Positions 42,559 to 52,357 of a stretch of DNA of 64,000 nucleotides are shown here, piece after piece. This stretch comes from Priestia filamentosa. Lineage in GTDB: Bacteria > Bacillota > Bacilli > Bacillales > Bacillaceae_H. The number at the start of each line of letters is the position of its first letter. Within the stretch, counting starts at the first letter, position 1. The DNA is taken from positions 1 to 64,000 of the forward strand of contig NZ_FXAJ01000010.1 in the NCBI RefSeq assembly GCF_900177535.1, written 5' to 3'. A program made the translations under genes and the position numbers. The notes beneath the pieces are model-generated. The model was not told the DNA's origin and did not search any database. It saw only the letters and a program-made list of their open reading frames with translations.

Positions 42559-43577
42559 TGCAAGAATATAAAAAACAAGACCGAAAAATGTGGACAGTTA
42601 TGATTTTGCTCTTTATAGCTATTATTGGTGCTTTCTTTCTGAGTCTTAATATTGGCTATATCAAATTAGCTCCTTTTGAAGTTCTACAAACAATCGTTGG
42701 TAAGGGAGAAAGCGGAAACGAAGTTATCTTATTTGATTTTCGTTTACCACGAATGGTGATTGCCATCTTAATTGGAGCAGGTGTAGGGATATCGGGAGCT
42801 ATCATGCAAGGAGTATCAAAAAATGATCTCGCAGACCCAGGTATTCTAGGGATTAATGCTGGCGCTGGTTTTGCTGTTGTTTTATATATCTTTTTCTCTG
42901 GAGGCACTACTGGAAGCCTTGGCGCATTCTCTATTTTTGCTTTACCGTTTACAGCTTTATTAGGAGCGCTTGCTGCAGCAATTTTAATTTATATTATCTC
43001 CTGGAAAAATGGTATAACTCCAACTCGTCTTGTTCTTGTAGGGATTGGAATTAACTCAGCTTTCGCTGCATTACTTATTATTTTTCAGCTTAAATTGAGT
43101 CCAAATGATTTTAAACAAGCTTCCATTTGGTTATCGGGAAGTATTTGGGGAACAAGTTGGACATTTGTATTGGCTATTTTGCCATGGGTTGTTCTTCTCA
43201 TACCTTTCACTTTATACAAATCGCGCTATTTAAATGTGTTGAATTTAGGAGATCAAGTAGCTACAGGGCTTGGTACAAAAGTTGAAAAAGAGCGTAGAAC
43301 TTTGCTTATTATTGCGGTTGCCCTAGCGGGAAGTTCCGTTTCGGTTGGAGGAGGAATTGCCTTCCTTGGGCTTGTAGCGCCTCATTTAGGAAGAAGATTA
43401 GTAGGTCCACGTCATGAGCGTTTTTTGCCAGTTACAGCCTTAATAGGAGCATTACTTCTTCTTGTTTCAGATACATTAGCAAGAAATATTTTGGCGCCTT
43501 CGGAAATCCCTGTTGGCCTCGTTGTAGCGGTAATTGGAGCACCGTATTTTCTTTATTTATTAATAAAGAAAGCTTAG
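42558..43577 (+). CDS. yfhA: FecCD-type siderophore ABC permease, second subunit
   Basis: 339-residue partner permease with the same family blocks: FRLPRMVIAILIGAGVGISG, MQGVSKNDLADPGILGIN, GIAFLGLVAPHLGRRLVG. Its ATG overlaps the yfiZ stop (TAATG), so translation is coupled. Together with YfiZ and the divergent YfiY it makes up the iron-siderophore importer, lacking only the ATPase. Confidence 0.92.
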   Translation: MQEYKKQDRKMWTVMILLFIAIIGAFFLSLNIGYIKLAPFEVLQTIVGKGESGNEVILFDFRLPRMVIAILIGAGVGISGAIMQGVSKNDLADPGILGINAGAGFAVVLYIFFSGGTTGSLGAFSIFALPFTALLGALAAAILIYIISWKNGITPTRLVLVGIGINSAFAALLIIFQLKLSPNDFKQASIWLSGSIWGTSWTFVLAILPWVVLLIPFTLYKSRYLNVLNLGDQVATGLGTKVEKERRTLLIIAVALAGSSVSVGGGIAFLGLVAPHLGRRLVGPRHERFLPVTALIGALLLLVSDTLARNILAPSEIPVGLVVAVIGAPYFLYLLIKKA

Positions 43578-43608
43578 AAGACCAGTCTTTTAAGACTGGT
43601 CTTTTTGA
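43578..43608. terminator. Bidirectional terminator
   Basis: AAGACCAGTCTT-TT-AAGACTGGTCTTTTT between yfhA and the convergent MerR gene; it overlaps the last codons of the latter. Confidence 0.9.
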
Positions 43609-44306
43609 TGTTTTGTCAAAGACTTTAAAAAACTCAGCTCTTTTTCAGTAAAAGGGTTAAAAATTTCATTAGAAATGGCAAGAGGAGTTGGAGAGAATTT
43701 ATCTCCTATAATTGTTCTATTTACAAGGTCTTGCATATTAGAATACAGCTGTCTGGCTTGTGAGGAAGAAGGAGAAATATCTTTTTCTGCTAAATATTTC
43801 AGTTCAGTATAAAGAGTAAAGTACTGCTGATCAAGCTTTTTTCTTTCTTCTTCTGTAAAGTTTTGGATGGAAAGCTCACTCTCACTATGTTTTTCTCTCT
43901 CATCCCAAAGTAAAGAATATAGAACAAAACAAAATAAGCGAAGGTCAATATTCTGATGATTGGAAGTTACTGTTTTAATATGATACAAGGCAGAAATTGT
44001 TTTCTCAATTGAATCTCGTTCCTCTTTAAGGTGAGCTAGTTTAGAATCAATTGCTATATGCAAAGGTTCTTGTTCAATAGAGCTCTTATCTAATAGATTT
44101 TTAATTTCTTTTAAAGAAAAGCCTATTAACTTTAAAGATTGAATCTGCTTTAAACGCATGACGTCTTCATCTTGATAGAGCCGATGTCCACCTTCCCTAT
44201 AATGACGTGGACTAAGAAGGGCAATCTTATCATAGTAGCGTAACGTTCGAATTGTTACCTCTGTTTTAGCTGCCAGTTCCCCAATTGTTAACATCTGTCG
44301 TTCCAT
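43590..44306 (-). CDS. MerR family transcriptional regulator
   Basis: 238 residues. The N-terminal MerR HTH is clear (MLTIGELAAKTEVTIRTLRYYDKI, LSPRHYREGGHRLYQDED), followed by a coiled coil and a C-terminal helical effector domain of the TipAS/GyrI-like size with no obvious metal-binding Cys cluster. The ATG at 44306 has GAAGGTG upstream; the longer frame begins inside the preceding gene. It starts five bases after the DUF4870 gene, so the two are co-transcribed. Ligand unknown. Confidence 0.85.
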   Translation of the reverse strand: MERQMLTIGELAAKTEVTIRTLRYYDKIALLSPRHYREGGHRLYQDEDVMRLKQIQSLKLIGFSLKEIKNLLDKSSIEQEPLHIAIDSKLAHLKEERDSIEKTISALYHIKTVTSNHQNIDLRLFCFVLYSLLWDEREKHSESELSIQNFTEEERKKLDQQYFTLYTELKYLAEKDISPSSSQARQLYSNMQDLVNRTIIGDKFSPTPLAISNEIFNPFTEKELSFLKSLTKHQKDQS

Positions 44307-44311
44307 CTTTA

Positions 44312-44638
44312 TCACCTTCGTTCCTTTAAATATGGAAGAGCCCAATACTTGTAAGGTTTATGAATTAATATGGAAATCATGGCATTTAAAATAGAAAATG
44401 ATTCAATTATGAGAATGATATATGAAAATGACTTAAATGAAGAGGGGAGAATATAGCTAACTAAAAATAATGGAAAAATGGTTAGGTGGAAATTTAAAGC
44501 TTTACGACTTGTTTCTCTATAAAAAATCTTCTTTTTTCTAGAAGCAAGAAACATAATAAGCGGTGGAATAAATCCTAAAATAAGGGAGGTTCCCAGCATT
44601 AATTGTACCATGACTTTTTCTTTCTTTCTTACGTTCAT
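44312..44638 (-). CDS. DUF4870-like small membrane protein
   Basis: 108 residues with three hydrophobic segments. The pattern LGFIPPLIMFLASRKKKIFYRETSRKALNFHLT splits across the first helix and loop as in DUF4870 proteins. Directly upstream of, and coupled to, the MerR regulator gene. DUF4870 function is unknown; the pairing suggests the MerR protein may control its abundance. Confidence 0.75.
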   Translation of the reverse strand: MNVRKKEKVMVQLMLGTSLILGFIPPLIMFLASRKKKIFYRETSRKALNFHLTIFPLFLVSYILPSSFKSFSYIILIIESFSILNAMISILIHKPYKYWALPYLKERR

Positions 44639-44782
44639 TGTTTTTCATCCTTTCTTCTCTTTTATTATTGAGTGTAAAGGGTGACGTAAGGGAAGATTCA
44701 AGATACTATTTTGTTGAATCCCTTTTAACGGGCACTGTATAGTAAAAGAAGAAACACTAATAGGAATAGGGGAGGAAAAGGT

Positions 44783-45751
44783 ATGGGGGAGTATAAAATT
44801 GTTGTTACACGAAAAATTCCTGATGAATCGTTAGACATGATGAAAAAGTACGGAGAATTATATATATGGCCTGAAGAAGAAATAGCAATGCCTTATGAAC
44901 GATTAAAAGAAGAAATCCGCAATGCTCATGCTCTTTATACAAATGTAGGAGATAAGATTGATCGTGAACTTTTAGAAAGTGCACCACATTTGAAAGTGAT
45001 AAGCACAATGGCTGTTGGTTTTGATAACATTGATATGGAATATGCTAGAGAACAAGGGGTTGCTGTTGGTCATACGCCTTCTGTTTTGAATGAAACAACT
45101 GCAGACTTAGCTTTTACATTACTTATGGCAGCGGGTCGGCGCATTGTTGAGGGAGCAGGTTATATAAAGGAAGAAAAGTGGAAAAGCTGGGGGCCGATGC
45201 TGTTAACAGGACAAGACATTTACGGAGCGAGACTTGGCATCATTGGTATGGGAAGAATTGGTGAAGGTGTTGCCCGACGAGCTCTTGGATTTAATATGGA
45301 TGTTGTATATTATAACCGAAATCAAAAGCCTCATATTGAAGAGGAAATGGGTGTTACATATTGTGAGCTTACAGAGCTTCTTCAAACATCCGACTTCATT
45401 GTATTGCTAGCTCCAGGCTCTGAAGAAACAAGACATATGATAGGAACAGAACAGTTTCAATTAATGAAAGAAAGTGCTGTGTTTATTAATGTTTCTCGTG
45501 GAACAAATGTAGATGAACAAGCCTTGTACAAGGCATTAAAAGAGGGGGAAATCTGGGCCGCGGGCCTCGATGTATTTGAAGAAGAGCCTATTTCTGCTTC
45601 TCATCCACTTCTTTCTCTTCCTAACGTAACAGCAGTGCCTCACATTGGCAGTGCAAGTATTGCAACTCGCAAGAAAATGGCTATGATGGCTGCAGAAAAT
45701 TTAGTTGCTGGAATAAAAGGGGAGAAACTACCGTTTGAAGTGCAAGCATAG
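44783..45751 (+). CDS. D-2-hydroxyacid dehydrogenase (glyoxylate/hydroxypyruvate reductase, YvcT-like)
   Basis: 322 residues of the D-isomer-specific 2-hydroxyacid dehydrogenase family. The Rossmann motif is LGIIGMGRIGEGVARRA, the catalytic Arg is in NVSRGTNVDE, Glu in VFEEEP, and His in AVPHIGSAS. ATG preceded by GGGAGG. Close to B. subtilis YvcT and GhrB-type enzymes that reduce glyoxylate, hydroxypyruvate or 2-ketogluconate. Monocistronic. Confidence 0.9.
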   Translation: MGEYKIVVTRKIPDESLDMMKKYGELYIWPEEEIAMPYERLKEEIRNAHALYTNVGDKIDRELLESAPHLKVISTMAVGFDNIDMEYAREQGVAVGHTPSVLNETTADLAFTLLMAAGRRIVEGAGYIKEEKWKSWGPMLLTGQDIYGARLGIIGMGRIGEGVARRALGFNMDVVYYNRNQKPHIEEEMGVTYCELTELLQTSDFIVLLAPGSEETRHMIGTEQFQLMKESAVFINVSRGTNVDEQALYKALKEGEIWAAGLDVFEEEPISASHPLLSLPNVTAVPHIGSASIATRKKMAMMAAENLVAGIKGEKLPFEVQA

Positions 45752-45756
45752 AAATA

Positions 45757-45790
45757 AAAACATGCTCAAACATATGAGCATGTTTTTATT
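45757..45790. terminator. Bidirectional terminator
   Basis: AAAAACATGCTCA-AACATA-TGAGCATGTTTTT with T tails on both strands, between convergent genes. Confidence 0.92.
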
Positions 45791-46566
45791 TTTTTGCAAA
45801 AATAGTATAAGTTTTAGGGGTATGAAAGCCAAGTTTTTTAGCGAGGTGTTTAGAGCTTTCATTGTTAAGGTCACAATCCCAACGAAGGCGTAAGTTGCTG
45901 CTGCAAACAGTGTTTAATGAAGACATGAGCCACTTTAGTTGCTAGCCCTTTTCCTTGGTGTTGCGGAGATGTTGAAATATCTATTTCAGCAAACGTCCCT
46001 CCACGAAAGATAGTCGTACAAGTGCTTAAAATGTTTTGGTCGTGATCAACTACACAATACCCAAAACCGTTACGCAGAAAGTTATGAACAGATCCCCAAT
46101 ACTCGTTATAGTAGGATTTATTGAACTCCTTATGTTCCTTGATATAGTTGTAATTTATTTCTTTGATGGAAGAAGAGGAAGGGAAACCTGAACTATATGC
46201 ACAAGGATTAAAGTCAAAAGAGCATCGCTGCATTTCTTTCCAATGATCCCCGATTGTATTGCGTATTTTTTGATCTGAAATTTTGTTGGGAGAAAAGAAA
46301 GTAAACCGATTTGCTTTTTCCGTAGCTTTTTGAGAGAGATAATCTCTAAACCAAGAACAGAAGAATGAATGATTTAAATCTCCATCCGCAAAATAAAGCC
46401 CTGAACGAGTTTTGAGTAAGAACATATCAATTGTGGAACAACTACTAACAAAAATATCTCCTTCTATGACACCGTGTGCAACAGCATAAGCAAATGTTGG
46501 CGAGAGAGGATTATTATTTAAACAGGGAATTATTTTTACGAAATCTAATTTTGATAAGTTCAACAT
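45786..46566 (-). pseudogene. GNAT acetyltransferase gene with a one-base frameshift near its 3' end
   Basis: The first frame runs from ATG 46566 for 231 codons and stops at 45871 with an unnatural C-terminus (TPSLGL). Removing one T near 45887 restores TPRWDCDLNNESSKHLAKKLGF then HTPKTYTIFAKK, the standard end of the GNAT_acetyltran (PF12746-like) family, to a TAA at 45786. The acetyl-CoA motif SPQHQGKGLATKVAH is intact. SD AGGAGGG. Either a real inactivating insertion or a sequencing error; the remainder looks under normal selection, so the event is recent if real. Confidence 0.8.
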
Positions 46567-46635
46567 AATTTCCCTCCTAAAGATATAGTTGGAAGAACGT
46601 GAAGAAGATTATGTAGTTGAGAGCCATTACAAAAG

Positions 46636-46660
46636 CTTTGTCTTCTTTTCTGCGACAAAG
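46636..46660 (+). promoter_or_regulatory. Candidate MtlR operator upstream of mtlA
   Basis: CTTTGTC (46636-46642) and GACAAAG (46654-46660) are perfect 7-bp arms with an 11-base spacer, about 100 bases before mtlA and upstream of a TTGAAT/TAACAT promoter candidate (46677-46705). Confidence 0.5.
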
Positions 46661-46756
46661 TTAGTTTTCTTCTTTGTTGAATGAAAGCAATTCATATCCT
46701 AACATTATAGCTGTAGTTATTATAAGTCTTAATACACATAGAAAGGAAGAGAGCAC

Positions 46757-48661
46757 ATGGCTCAATCAAATATAAAAGTTGCTGTACAGAAGTTCGGTAA
46801 CTTTCTAAGCTCAATGGTAATGCCGAATATTGGCGCATTTATTGCTTGGGGGCTTATTACAGCTCTATTTATTGAAAAAGGTTTCTTTCCGAATGAAAGC
46901 CTTGCCAAGTTAGTTGATCCGATGGTCACGTATTTACTTCCTTTATTAATTGGATACACAGGAGGTAAGCTCGTTCACGAGCAGCGTGGAGGAGTTGTGG
47001 GAGCTATTGCAACAATGGGAGTTATTGTTGGTTCTGATATCCCGATGTTTCTCGGTGCTATGATTATGGGACCGCTTGGCGGTTATGTTATTAAAAAGTT
47101 TGACCGTGCAATTGAAGGGAAAGTTAAAACTGGTTTTGAAATGCTTGTTAATAACTTTTCTGCGGGGATTCTTGGTGGTATTTTAGCTATCTTAGCATTT
47201 CTAGGAGTTGGACCTGCTGTTGATACTTTTACAGGCTGGTTAATGGTTGGTGTAGACTGGATGGTTGCTCATGGTCTTTTACCATTAACAAGTATTCTTA
47301 TTGAACCTGCAAAAGTATTATTCTTAAATAATGCAATTAACCACGGAATTCTCTCTCCAATTGGAGCTGAGCAAATTCGTACAGATGGCCAGTCTATTCT
47401 ACTGCTTCTCGAAGCAAATCCAGGGCCTGGTTTAGGAATTCTCCTTGCTTATGCATTCTTTAGCAGAGGATCAGCAAAACAATCTGCACCAGGGGCAGCT
47501 ATTATTCATTTCTTTGGTGGGATTCATGAAATCTATTTTCCTTACATCTTAATGCGTCCATTATTAATCGTTGCAGCTATTTTAGGAGGTATGAGTGGAG
47601 TATTCACCTTTGTATTACTTGGTGGAGGGTTACAAGCTATTGCATCTCCGGGAAGCATTTTAGCAATTCTTGCAGCAACACCAGGTGGCGCCTATATGGC
47701 AAACATTGCGGGTGTCCTTGTTGCTACTATTGTTTCATTTGCAGTTGCATCACTAATTCTAAAAACTGGAAAAGAGAAAGCAGAAGACATTGAAGAAGCC
47801 TCTAAAAAAATGCAGGAAATGAAAGGGAAAAAGAGTTCTGTAGCAAGTACACTTACAACCAACCAAGGAAATATGCCAAACAACGTTCAAAAAATTGTTT
47901 TCGCATGTGATGCTGGTATGGGTTCTAGTGCAATGGGTGCTTCACTACTTCGCAAGAAAGTAAAAGAAGCAGGATTATCTATTTCAGTTACAAACACAGC
48001 TATTAGCAATCTGCCGAGTGATGCTCAAATTGTTATTACACAAGAGGAGCTAACACCGCGTGCTCAAAATAAACTACCAGATGCTTATCACATCTCTGTT
48101 GATAATTTCTTATCAAGTCCAGAATATGACAAGCTCATTGATAAGTTGAAAAATGATCATGATATACCAACTGAAGAGTTAGTGGAAGAAGTGGAAGAAG
48201 AATCTGCTCCAGTTGAACAGGATGATAGCTTATTAAGAAAAGAAAATGTGTTCTTGAATCAGGAATTTGCTAATAAGGAAGAGGCTATTCGATTTGCAGG
48301 ACGTGTTTTAGTTGATAGCGGATATGTTGAAGAAAGTTACATTGAAGCTATGATTGAGCGTGACAATATGACATCTACTTTTATGGGTAATGATGTTGCT
48401 ATTCCACACGGTACGGAGGAAGCGAAGAAAGCAGTAATAAAATCAGGTTTCACCGTTCTTCAAGTTCCACAAGGAGTGGACTTTGATGGTGAAAAGGTTC
48501 GCTTAATCTTTGGTATTGCTGGGAAAGATGGAACTCACCTTGAAATTCTATCAGGAATAGCAGTTACTTGCTCTGATATGGCAAACATCGAAAAGATGGT
48601 AAAAGCTGAAACAGCTGAAGAACTAATGGAGCTTTTAAACGGTGAAGGGACTTCAAGCTAA
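46757..48661 (+). CDS. mtlA: PTS mannitol transporter, fused EIICBA
   Basis: 634-residue mannitol permease and phosphotransferase. Residues 1-340 are the EIIC membrane domain ([11 protein letters not shown] with Glu258); residues about 377-470 are EIIB with phospho-Cys384 ([14 protein letters not shown]); residues about 495-630 are EIIA with phospho-His551 ([11 protein letters not shown]). An acidic linker joins B and A. B. subtilis splits this into MtlA (CB) and MtlF (A); here all three domains are one protein as in E. coli. ATG with AAGGAAGAGAG. First gene of mtlA-mtlR-mtlD. Confidence 0.95.
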   Translation: MAQSNIKVAVQKFGNFLSSMVMPNIGAFIAWGLITALFIEKGFFPNESLAKLVDPMVTYLLPLLIGYTGGKLVHEQRGGVVGAIATMGVIVGSDIPMFLGAMIMGPLGGYVIKKFDRAIEGKVKTGFEMLVNNFSAGILGGILAILAFLGVGPAVDTFTGWLMVGVDWMVAHGLLPLTSILIEPAKVLFLNNAINHGILSPIGAEQIRTDGQSILLLLEANPGPGLGILLAYAFFSRGSAKQSAPGAAIIHFFGGIHEIYFPYILMRPLLIVAAILGGMSGVFTFVLLGGGLQAIASPGSILAILAATPGGAYMANIAGVLVATIVSFAVASLILKTGKEKAEDIEEASKKMQEMKGKKSSVASTLTTNQGNMPNNVQKIVFACDAGMGSSAMGASLLRKKVKEAGLSISVTNTAISNLPSDAQIVITQEELTPRAQNKLPDAYHISVDNFLSSPEYDKLIDKLKNDHDIPTEELVEEVEEESAPVEQDDSLLRKENVFLNQEFANKEEAIRFAGRVLVDSGYVEESYIEAMIERDNMTSTFMGNDVAIPHGTEEAKKAVIKSGFTVLQVPQGVDFDGEKVRLIFGIAGKDGTHLEILSGIAVTCSDMANIEKMVKAETAEELMELLNGEGTSS

Positions 48662-48668
48662 TGTATAA

Positions 48669-48700
48669 AATAGAAAGGCATCCAGGTGCCTTTCTATTTA
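48669..48700 (+). terminator. Hairpin between mtlA and mtlR
   Basis: AATAGAAAGGCA-TCCAGG-TGCCTTTCTATT. The T run is poor, so it may only partly terminate or stabilise the mtlA mRNA 3' end, lowering mtlR/mtlD expression. Confidence 0.6.
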
Positions 48701-48746
48701 TGCATTTCTGTACTACATTTCACGTTATAAGAAATGAGCTGATATT

Positions 48747-50837
48747 TTGTTTATAACCTCAAGAGAAAAGGAAATTATTGAGCTGATTATTAAAACATCA
48801 GGTAAACATACGCCATTTTCAATTGCAACGTTTCTAAATGTTAGTGTAAGAACAGTTCATAGAGATTTGAGAGCTATTGAGAGAGTTCTAAAAAACTTTG
48901 ACTTAACACTTGAACGAACAAGCGATAATGGGCTAATGATTATGGGAAAGAATGAACATGTTTTTAAATTAGTTCAAGCGTTAATGCACATTGAACCTGT
49001 TGATCAATCACCACAACAGCGCAAGTTAATTTTGCTTTTATCTTTAATAAGAGGTGAAGAATCTTTTAAGCTTCAAGTGCTTTCGCGAGAGCTAGGGGTA
49101 AGTACGACAACTTTATCTTCCTATCTAGATGAATTAGCAGATTGGCTTAAAGATTTTAAAGTTACATTGTTAAGAAAACGAGGTGTAGGAGTTAGTCTCC
49201 ATGGAAGTGAAGAAAGTAAGCGTAAAATGTTAGCTGCTTATTTGCTTATGCACTTTGCTGAAGAATTGATCCAAGATTTATTTCATACTGAGAACTTTGG
49301 AAATGATAAAAAAGAAGTATTGCACTACCTTAAGGTTCCACATCTAATTAAAATAAAAGAAGCTGTTAATAGAACAATGCAGCTTAGCATTTCAAAACTT
49401 GCAGATAGTGATTATATTGGATTAATTGTTCATATTTGTATTGCGATACAAAGAACAAGTGACGGTTTTTTATTAGAAGAGGAATATGACAATTCAATCC
49501 GGTTTTCACATGAATATAAACTGATTGAGGAGATTTGCTCAGATTTCATTCATTCTGATCAAGAAGCATTAACTGAAAAGGATATTTGCTTTTTAACCAT
49601 TATTTTTAAAGGCTCCAAACTTCAAGAAGGCTATTATATTTATAATGACAGTATTATCCTTAGTAGCTTAATTAAAAAAATGATTGAAGAGGTTTCGGCT
49701 CAGCTTCATGTAAATCTTGAAGATGATTTTTCACTTTTTCAAGGTTTGCTTGCTCATATGGAACCATCACTCTTCAGAATAAAACAAAAAATGGCTTTGT
49801 TTAATCCTCTTACAGAAGATATTCGCAGGAAATATCCTGTTTTATTTATGGCTGTAAGGAATAGTCTTGAGAAACATTTTAAAGAAGTATCATTTCCTGA
49901 TGACGAAGTAGCGTACTTAGTTCTCCATTTTGGCTCAGCACTTGTTCTGCGTGAAGAAGCAATAGCGTTGAAAGCTTTAATTGTTTGCCCAACAGGGATA
50001 GGCACATCTAAAATGCTTGCAAGTCGAGTGAAGAAAGAAGTCATTGAAATTCAGTATGTCGAAATCTCATCTTTAATGGAGATTCAGAATCGAGATTTAT
50101 CTCAATATGATGTGATTATTTCAACTGTACGACTTCCGTTCACACATCTTGATTATATTTTAGTGACCCCTCTTCTAAATGAGGATGATGTTTCATCAAT
50201 TCATCAGTTTCTGCAAAATCATATCGGGGACTTAACCAAAAATAAAAGCTATGCCACTATTCATTATGATGAAGCAACCTTTTCATCTCGTTTGAAAAAA
50301 CCTTTTCGTAACGTATTAAAAGAGGTAGAAGATGTTTATAGGAGTATGGAAGCTATTCTTAATCATTTTACAGTACTCCATTTTAAATCCCCCCTCTCTA
50401 ATCATAAGGAAATCATAAAAAAGGTTGTTCAACAGCAAGAAGATAAAGGTCTGCTCTCTCAGAAGACTGAAGTTGTAAAAAAGCTAGAAGAGAGAGAAGA
50501 AAAAGGTGGGCTTGGTATTCCTGAAACAGGAATGGCTCTTTTCCATACTAAACATTCTTCTATTGCTACTCTAAGTTTTCAAATTGCTCATCTTGAAGAG
50601 GCATGTACTGTTAAAGGGATGGATGGTAAAGACATGGAGGTATGGAACATGTTATTCATGTTAGCTCCAGAGAATTTAAGTACGCGTCAGCAAGAAATCT
50701 TAAGTCTTATTAGTACAACACTTATTGAGGACAAAGAAGCAATGATGATTTTTTCTTCATCGAATGAAAACATTATTCGTCAAAAGTTAGAAGAAACATT
50801 TTATGAATATCTCCAAAATAATTTAATAAAGGAATGA
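48747..50837 (+). CDS. mtlR: Mannitol operon activator MtlR
   Basis: 696-residue PTS-regulated activator. Domains in order: N-terminal HTH (FSIATFLNVSVRTVHRDLRAIE), a second DNA-binding helix region (SRELGVSTTTLSSYLDEL), two PRD domains (about residues 190-410, phosphorylation sites for HPr), an EIIB-like domain (IVCPTGIGTSKMLASRV, Cys near residue 414) and a C-terminal EIIA-like domain. Length fits the family (about 695). TTG start, with only a weak SD, suggesting low expression. Between mtlA and mtlD; it would activate the mtl promoter when mannitol drains phosphate from EIIA/EIIB. Confidence 0.92.
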   Translation: MFITSREKEIIELIIKTSGKHTPFSIATFLNVSVRTVHRDLRAIERVLKNFDLTLERTSDNGLMIMGKNEHVFKLVQALMHIEPVDQSPQQRKLILLLSLIRGEESFKLQVLSRELGVSTTTLSSYLDELADWLKDFKVTLLRKRGVGVSLHGSEESKRKMLAAYLLMHFAEELIQDLFHTENFGNDKKEVLHYLKVPHLIKIKEAVNRTMQLSISKLADSDYIGLIVHICIAIQRTSDGFLLEEEYDNSIRFSHEYKLIEEICSDFIHSDQEALTEKDICFLTIIFKGSKLQEGYYIYNDSIILSSLIKKMIEEVSAQLHVNLEDDFSLFQGLLAHMEPSLFRIKQKMALFNPLTEDIRRKYPVLFMAVRNSLEKHFKEVSFPDDEVAYLVLHFGSALVLREEAIALKALIVCPTGIGTSKMLASRVKKEVIEIQYVEISSLMEIQNRDLSQYDVIISTVRLPFTHLDYILVTPLLNEDDVSSIHQFLQNHIGDLTKNKSYATIHYDEATFSSRLKKPFRNVLKEVEDVYRSMEAILNHFTVLHFKSPLSNHKEIIKKVVQQQEDKGLLSQKTEVVKKLEEREEKGGLGIPETGMALFHTKHSSIATLSFQIAHLEEACTVKGMDGKDMEVWNMLFMLAPENLSTRQQEILSLISTTLIEDKEAMMIFSSSNENIIRQKLEETFYEYLQNNLIKE

Positions 50838-50842
50838 TAAAG

Positions 50843-51988
50843 ATGAAAAAGGCAGTTCACTTTGGTGCAGGAAATATTGGAAGAGGGTTTATAGGTGCTT
50901 TATTTGCTCAATCAGGATACCATGTTACGTTTGTTGATATTGCTGAGCAAATTATTGAACAACTTAATAGGGATAAAAGTTATCAAGTAAAAACAGCTGC
51001 ACAACCGCAGGAAGTTATCACAGTAGAGAATGTTTCAGGTCTAAATAATCTTCAGCAAGAACAGGAAGTTATAGAAGAAATTAAAGAAGCAACATATATT
51101 ACAACAGCGATAGGGCCAAATATCTTGCCACGAATTGCTCCACTTATTGCAAAAGCTCTTGTTGAGCGAGTAAAGTCTAATGAAGAAAAAGTGCATGTTA
51201 TTGCATGTGAAAATCAAATTTCAGCAACAGATATTCTTAAGGAGCATATTCTAAATGTGCTAGAAAATGAAGAAAAAGAAGCTGTTATTCAAAAAGTAAG
51301 TTTCTTTAATTCAGCTGTTGATCGTATTGTACCTATCCAAACAGAGCAAGGTTCTTTAGATGTTTTAGTGGAACCGTACTATGAGTGGGTTGTAGAAACG
51401 AGTGAAGAAATCCCTCCTGTAGAAGGAATGAAAATTGTCCCAGAGCTTGCTCCTTTCATTGAAAGAAAGCTGTTTACTGTTAATACAGGACATGCTGTTA
51501 TTGCCTATCTAGGATATCTAAAAGGAAAAGAAACGATTCACGAGACATTACAAGACAGCACTATACATGAAGAAGTAAAGGCAACGTTACAAGAAACAGG
51601 GGCTTATCTAGTGAAAGCATATGGATTAGATGAAGAAGATCATAGTGCATACATCGAGAAGATTATTGGCCGATTTGAAAATCCATATCTTAATGATAGT
51701 GTAACAAGAGTAGGACGTTCTCCAATTCGTAAATTAGGTCCTCAAGATCGATTAGTGCGTCCTGCAGTTGAAGCGAAGAAAGCGGGTCTTTCTTATACAC
51801 ATCTTGCTAAGGCTATTGCAGCTGCATTACTCTTTGCTCCAAAAGAAGATGAAGAAGCAATGAAGCTGCAAAACCTGCTTAAGGAACAAGGGATTGTAGC
51901 AGTACTAGCACAGATTAGTGAACTTGATGAAGATGGCCCTATTATAAAAGAAATTGTACAGCATTATGAAAATTTGAAGGGTGAATAA
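50843..51988 (+). CDS. mtlD: Mannitol-1-phosphate 5-dehydrogenase
   Basis: 382-residue NAD-dependent dehydrogenase converting mannitol-1-phosphate to fructose-6-phosphate. The N-terminal NAD site is VHFGAGNIGRGFIGALF, and the catalytic region contains KLFTVNTGHAVIAYLG. ATG at 50843 is preferred to ATG 50834 because AAAGGA lies at proper distance from the former. It follows mtlR with almost no gap and closes the mannitol operon. Confidence 0.95.
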   Translation: MKKAVHFGAGNIGRGFIGALFAQSGYHVTFVDIAEQIIEQLNRDKSYQVKTAAQPQEVITVENVSGLNNLQQEQEVIEEIKEATYITTAIGPNILPRIAPLIAKALVERVKSNEEKVHVIACENQISATDILKEHILNVLENEEKEAVIQKVSFFNSAVDRIVPIQTEQGSLDVLVEPYYEWVVETSEEIPPVEGMKIVPELAPFIERKLFTVNTGHAVIAYLGYLKGKETIHETLQDSTIHEEVKATLQETGAYLVKAYGLDEEDHSAYIEKIIGRFENPYLNDSVTRVGRSPIRKLGPQDRLVRPAVEAKKAGLSYTHLAKAIAAALLFAPKEDEEAMKLQNLLKEQGIVAVLAQISELDEDGPIIKEIVQHYENLKGE

Positions 51989-52023
51989 AAGAAGCTGGGG
52001 AATTAAATCCCCGGCTTCTTTTA
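51987..52023 (+). terminator. Terminator of the mtl operon
   Basis: AAAAGAAGCTGGGGA-TTAAA-TCCCCGGCTTCTTTT. From 52024 to 52357 the sequence is AT-rich with no gene or clear site. Confidence 0.93.
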
Positions 52024-52357
52024 TATAAGTTTTCTTCCTTGCATAGGGAAGATTCTAACCACATATGATAAGAAAGATTTTAGAAATGAAATACATAGTT
52101 CTAAGCGTATTATGATAAAATCCCTAGCGATATATGTTATGATAAAAGACGGAATATATTAGTGCACCATACATTTATCTATTACAAATAGAAAGTTTTT
52201 CCCTAGCATAATTAAGTTAAGGAACGGGAAGAGGATAAGTGTACACCTACGTACATAATTTCACTTTATGAAATTTTAGTAAATAGAAAAGTTTATAAAT
52301 GGTAAAGAGCTTTACAAAACTAATATGTTAACAATTTAAAAAGAAAGGGAGACATTC

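Noticed and set aside
46681-46695. ATGAAAGCAATTCAT near the mtlA promoter considered as a cre site
   Set aside because: It lacks the central CG and mismatches the right half of the CcpA consensus. It is only a short palindrome.
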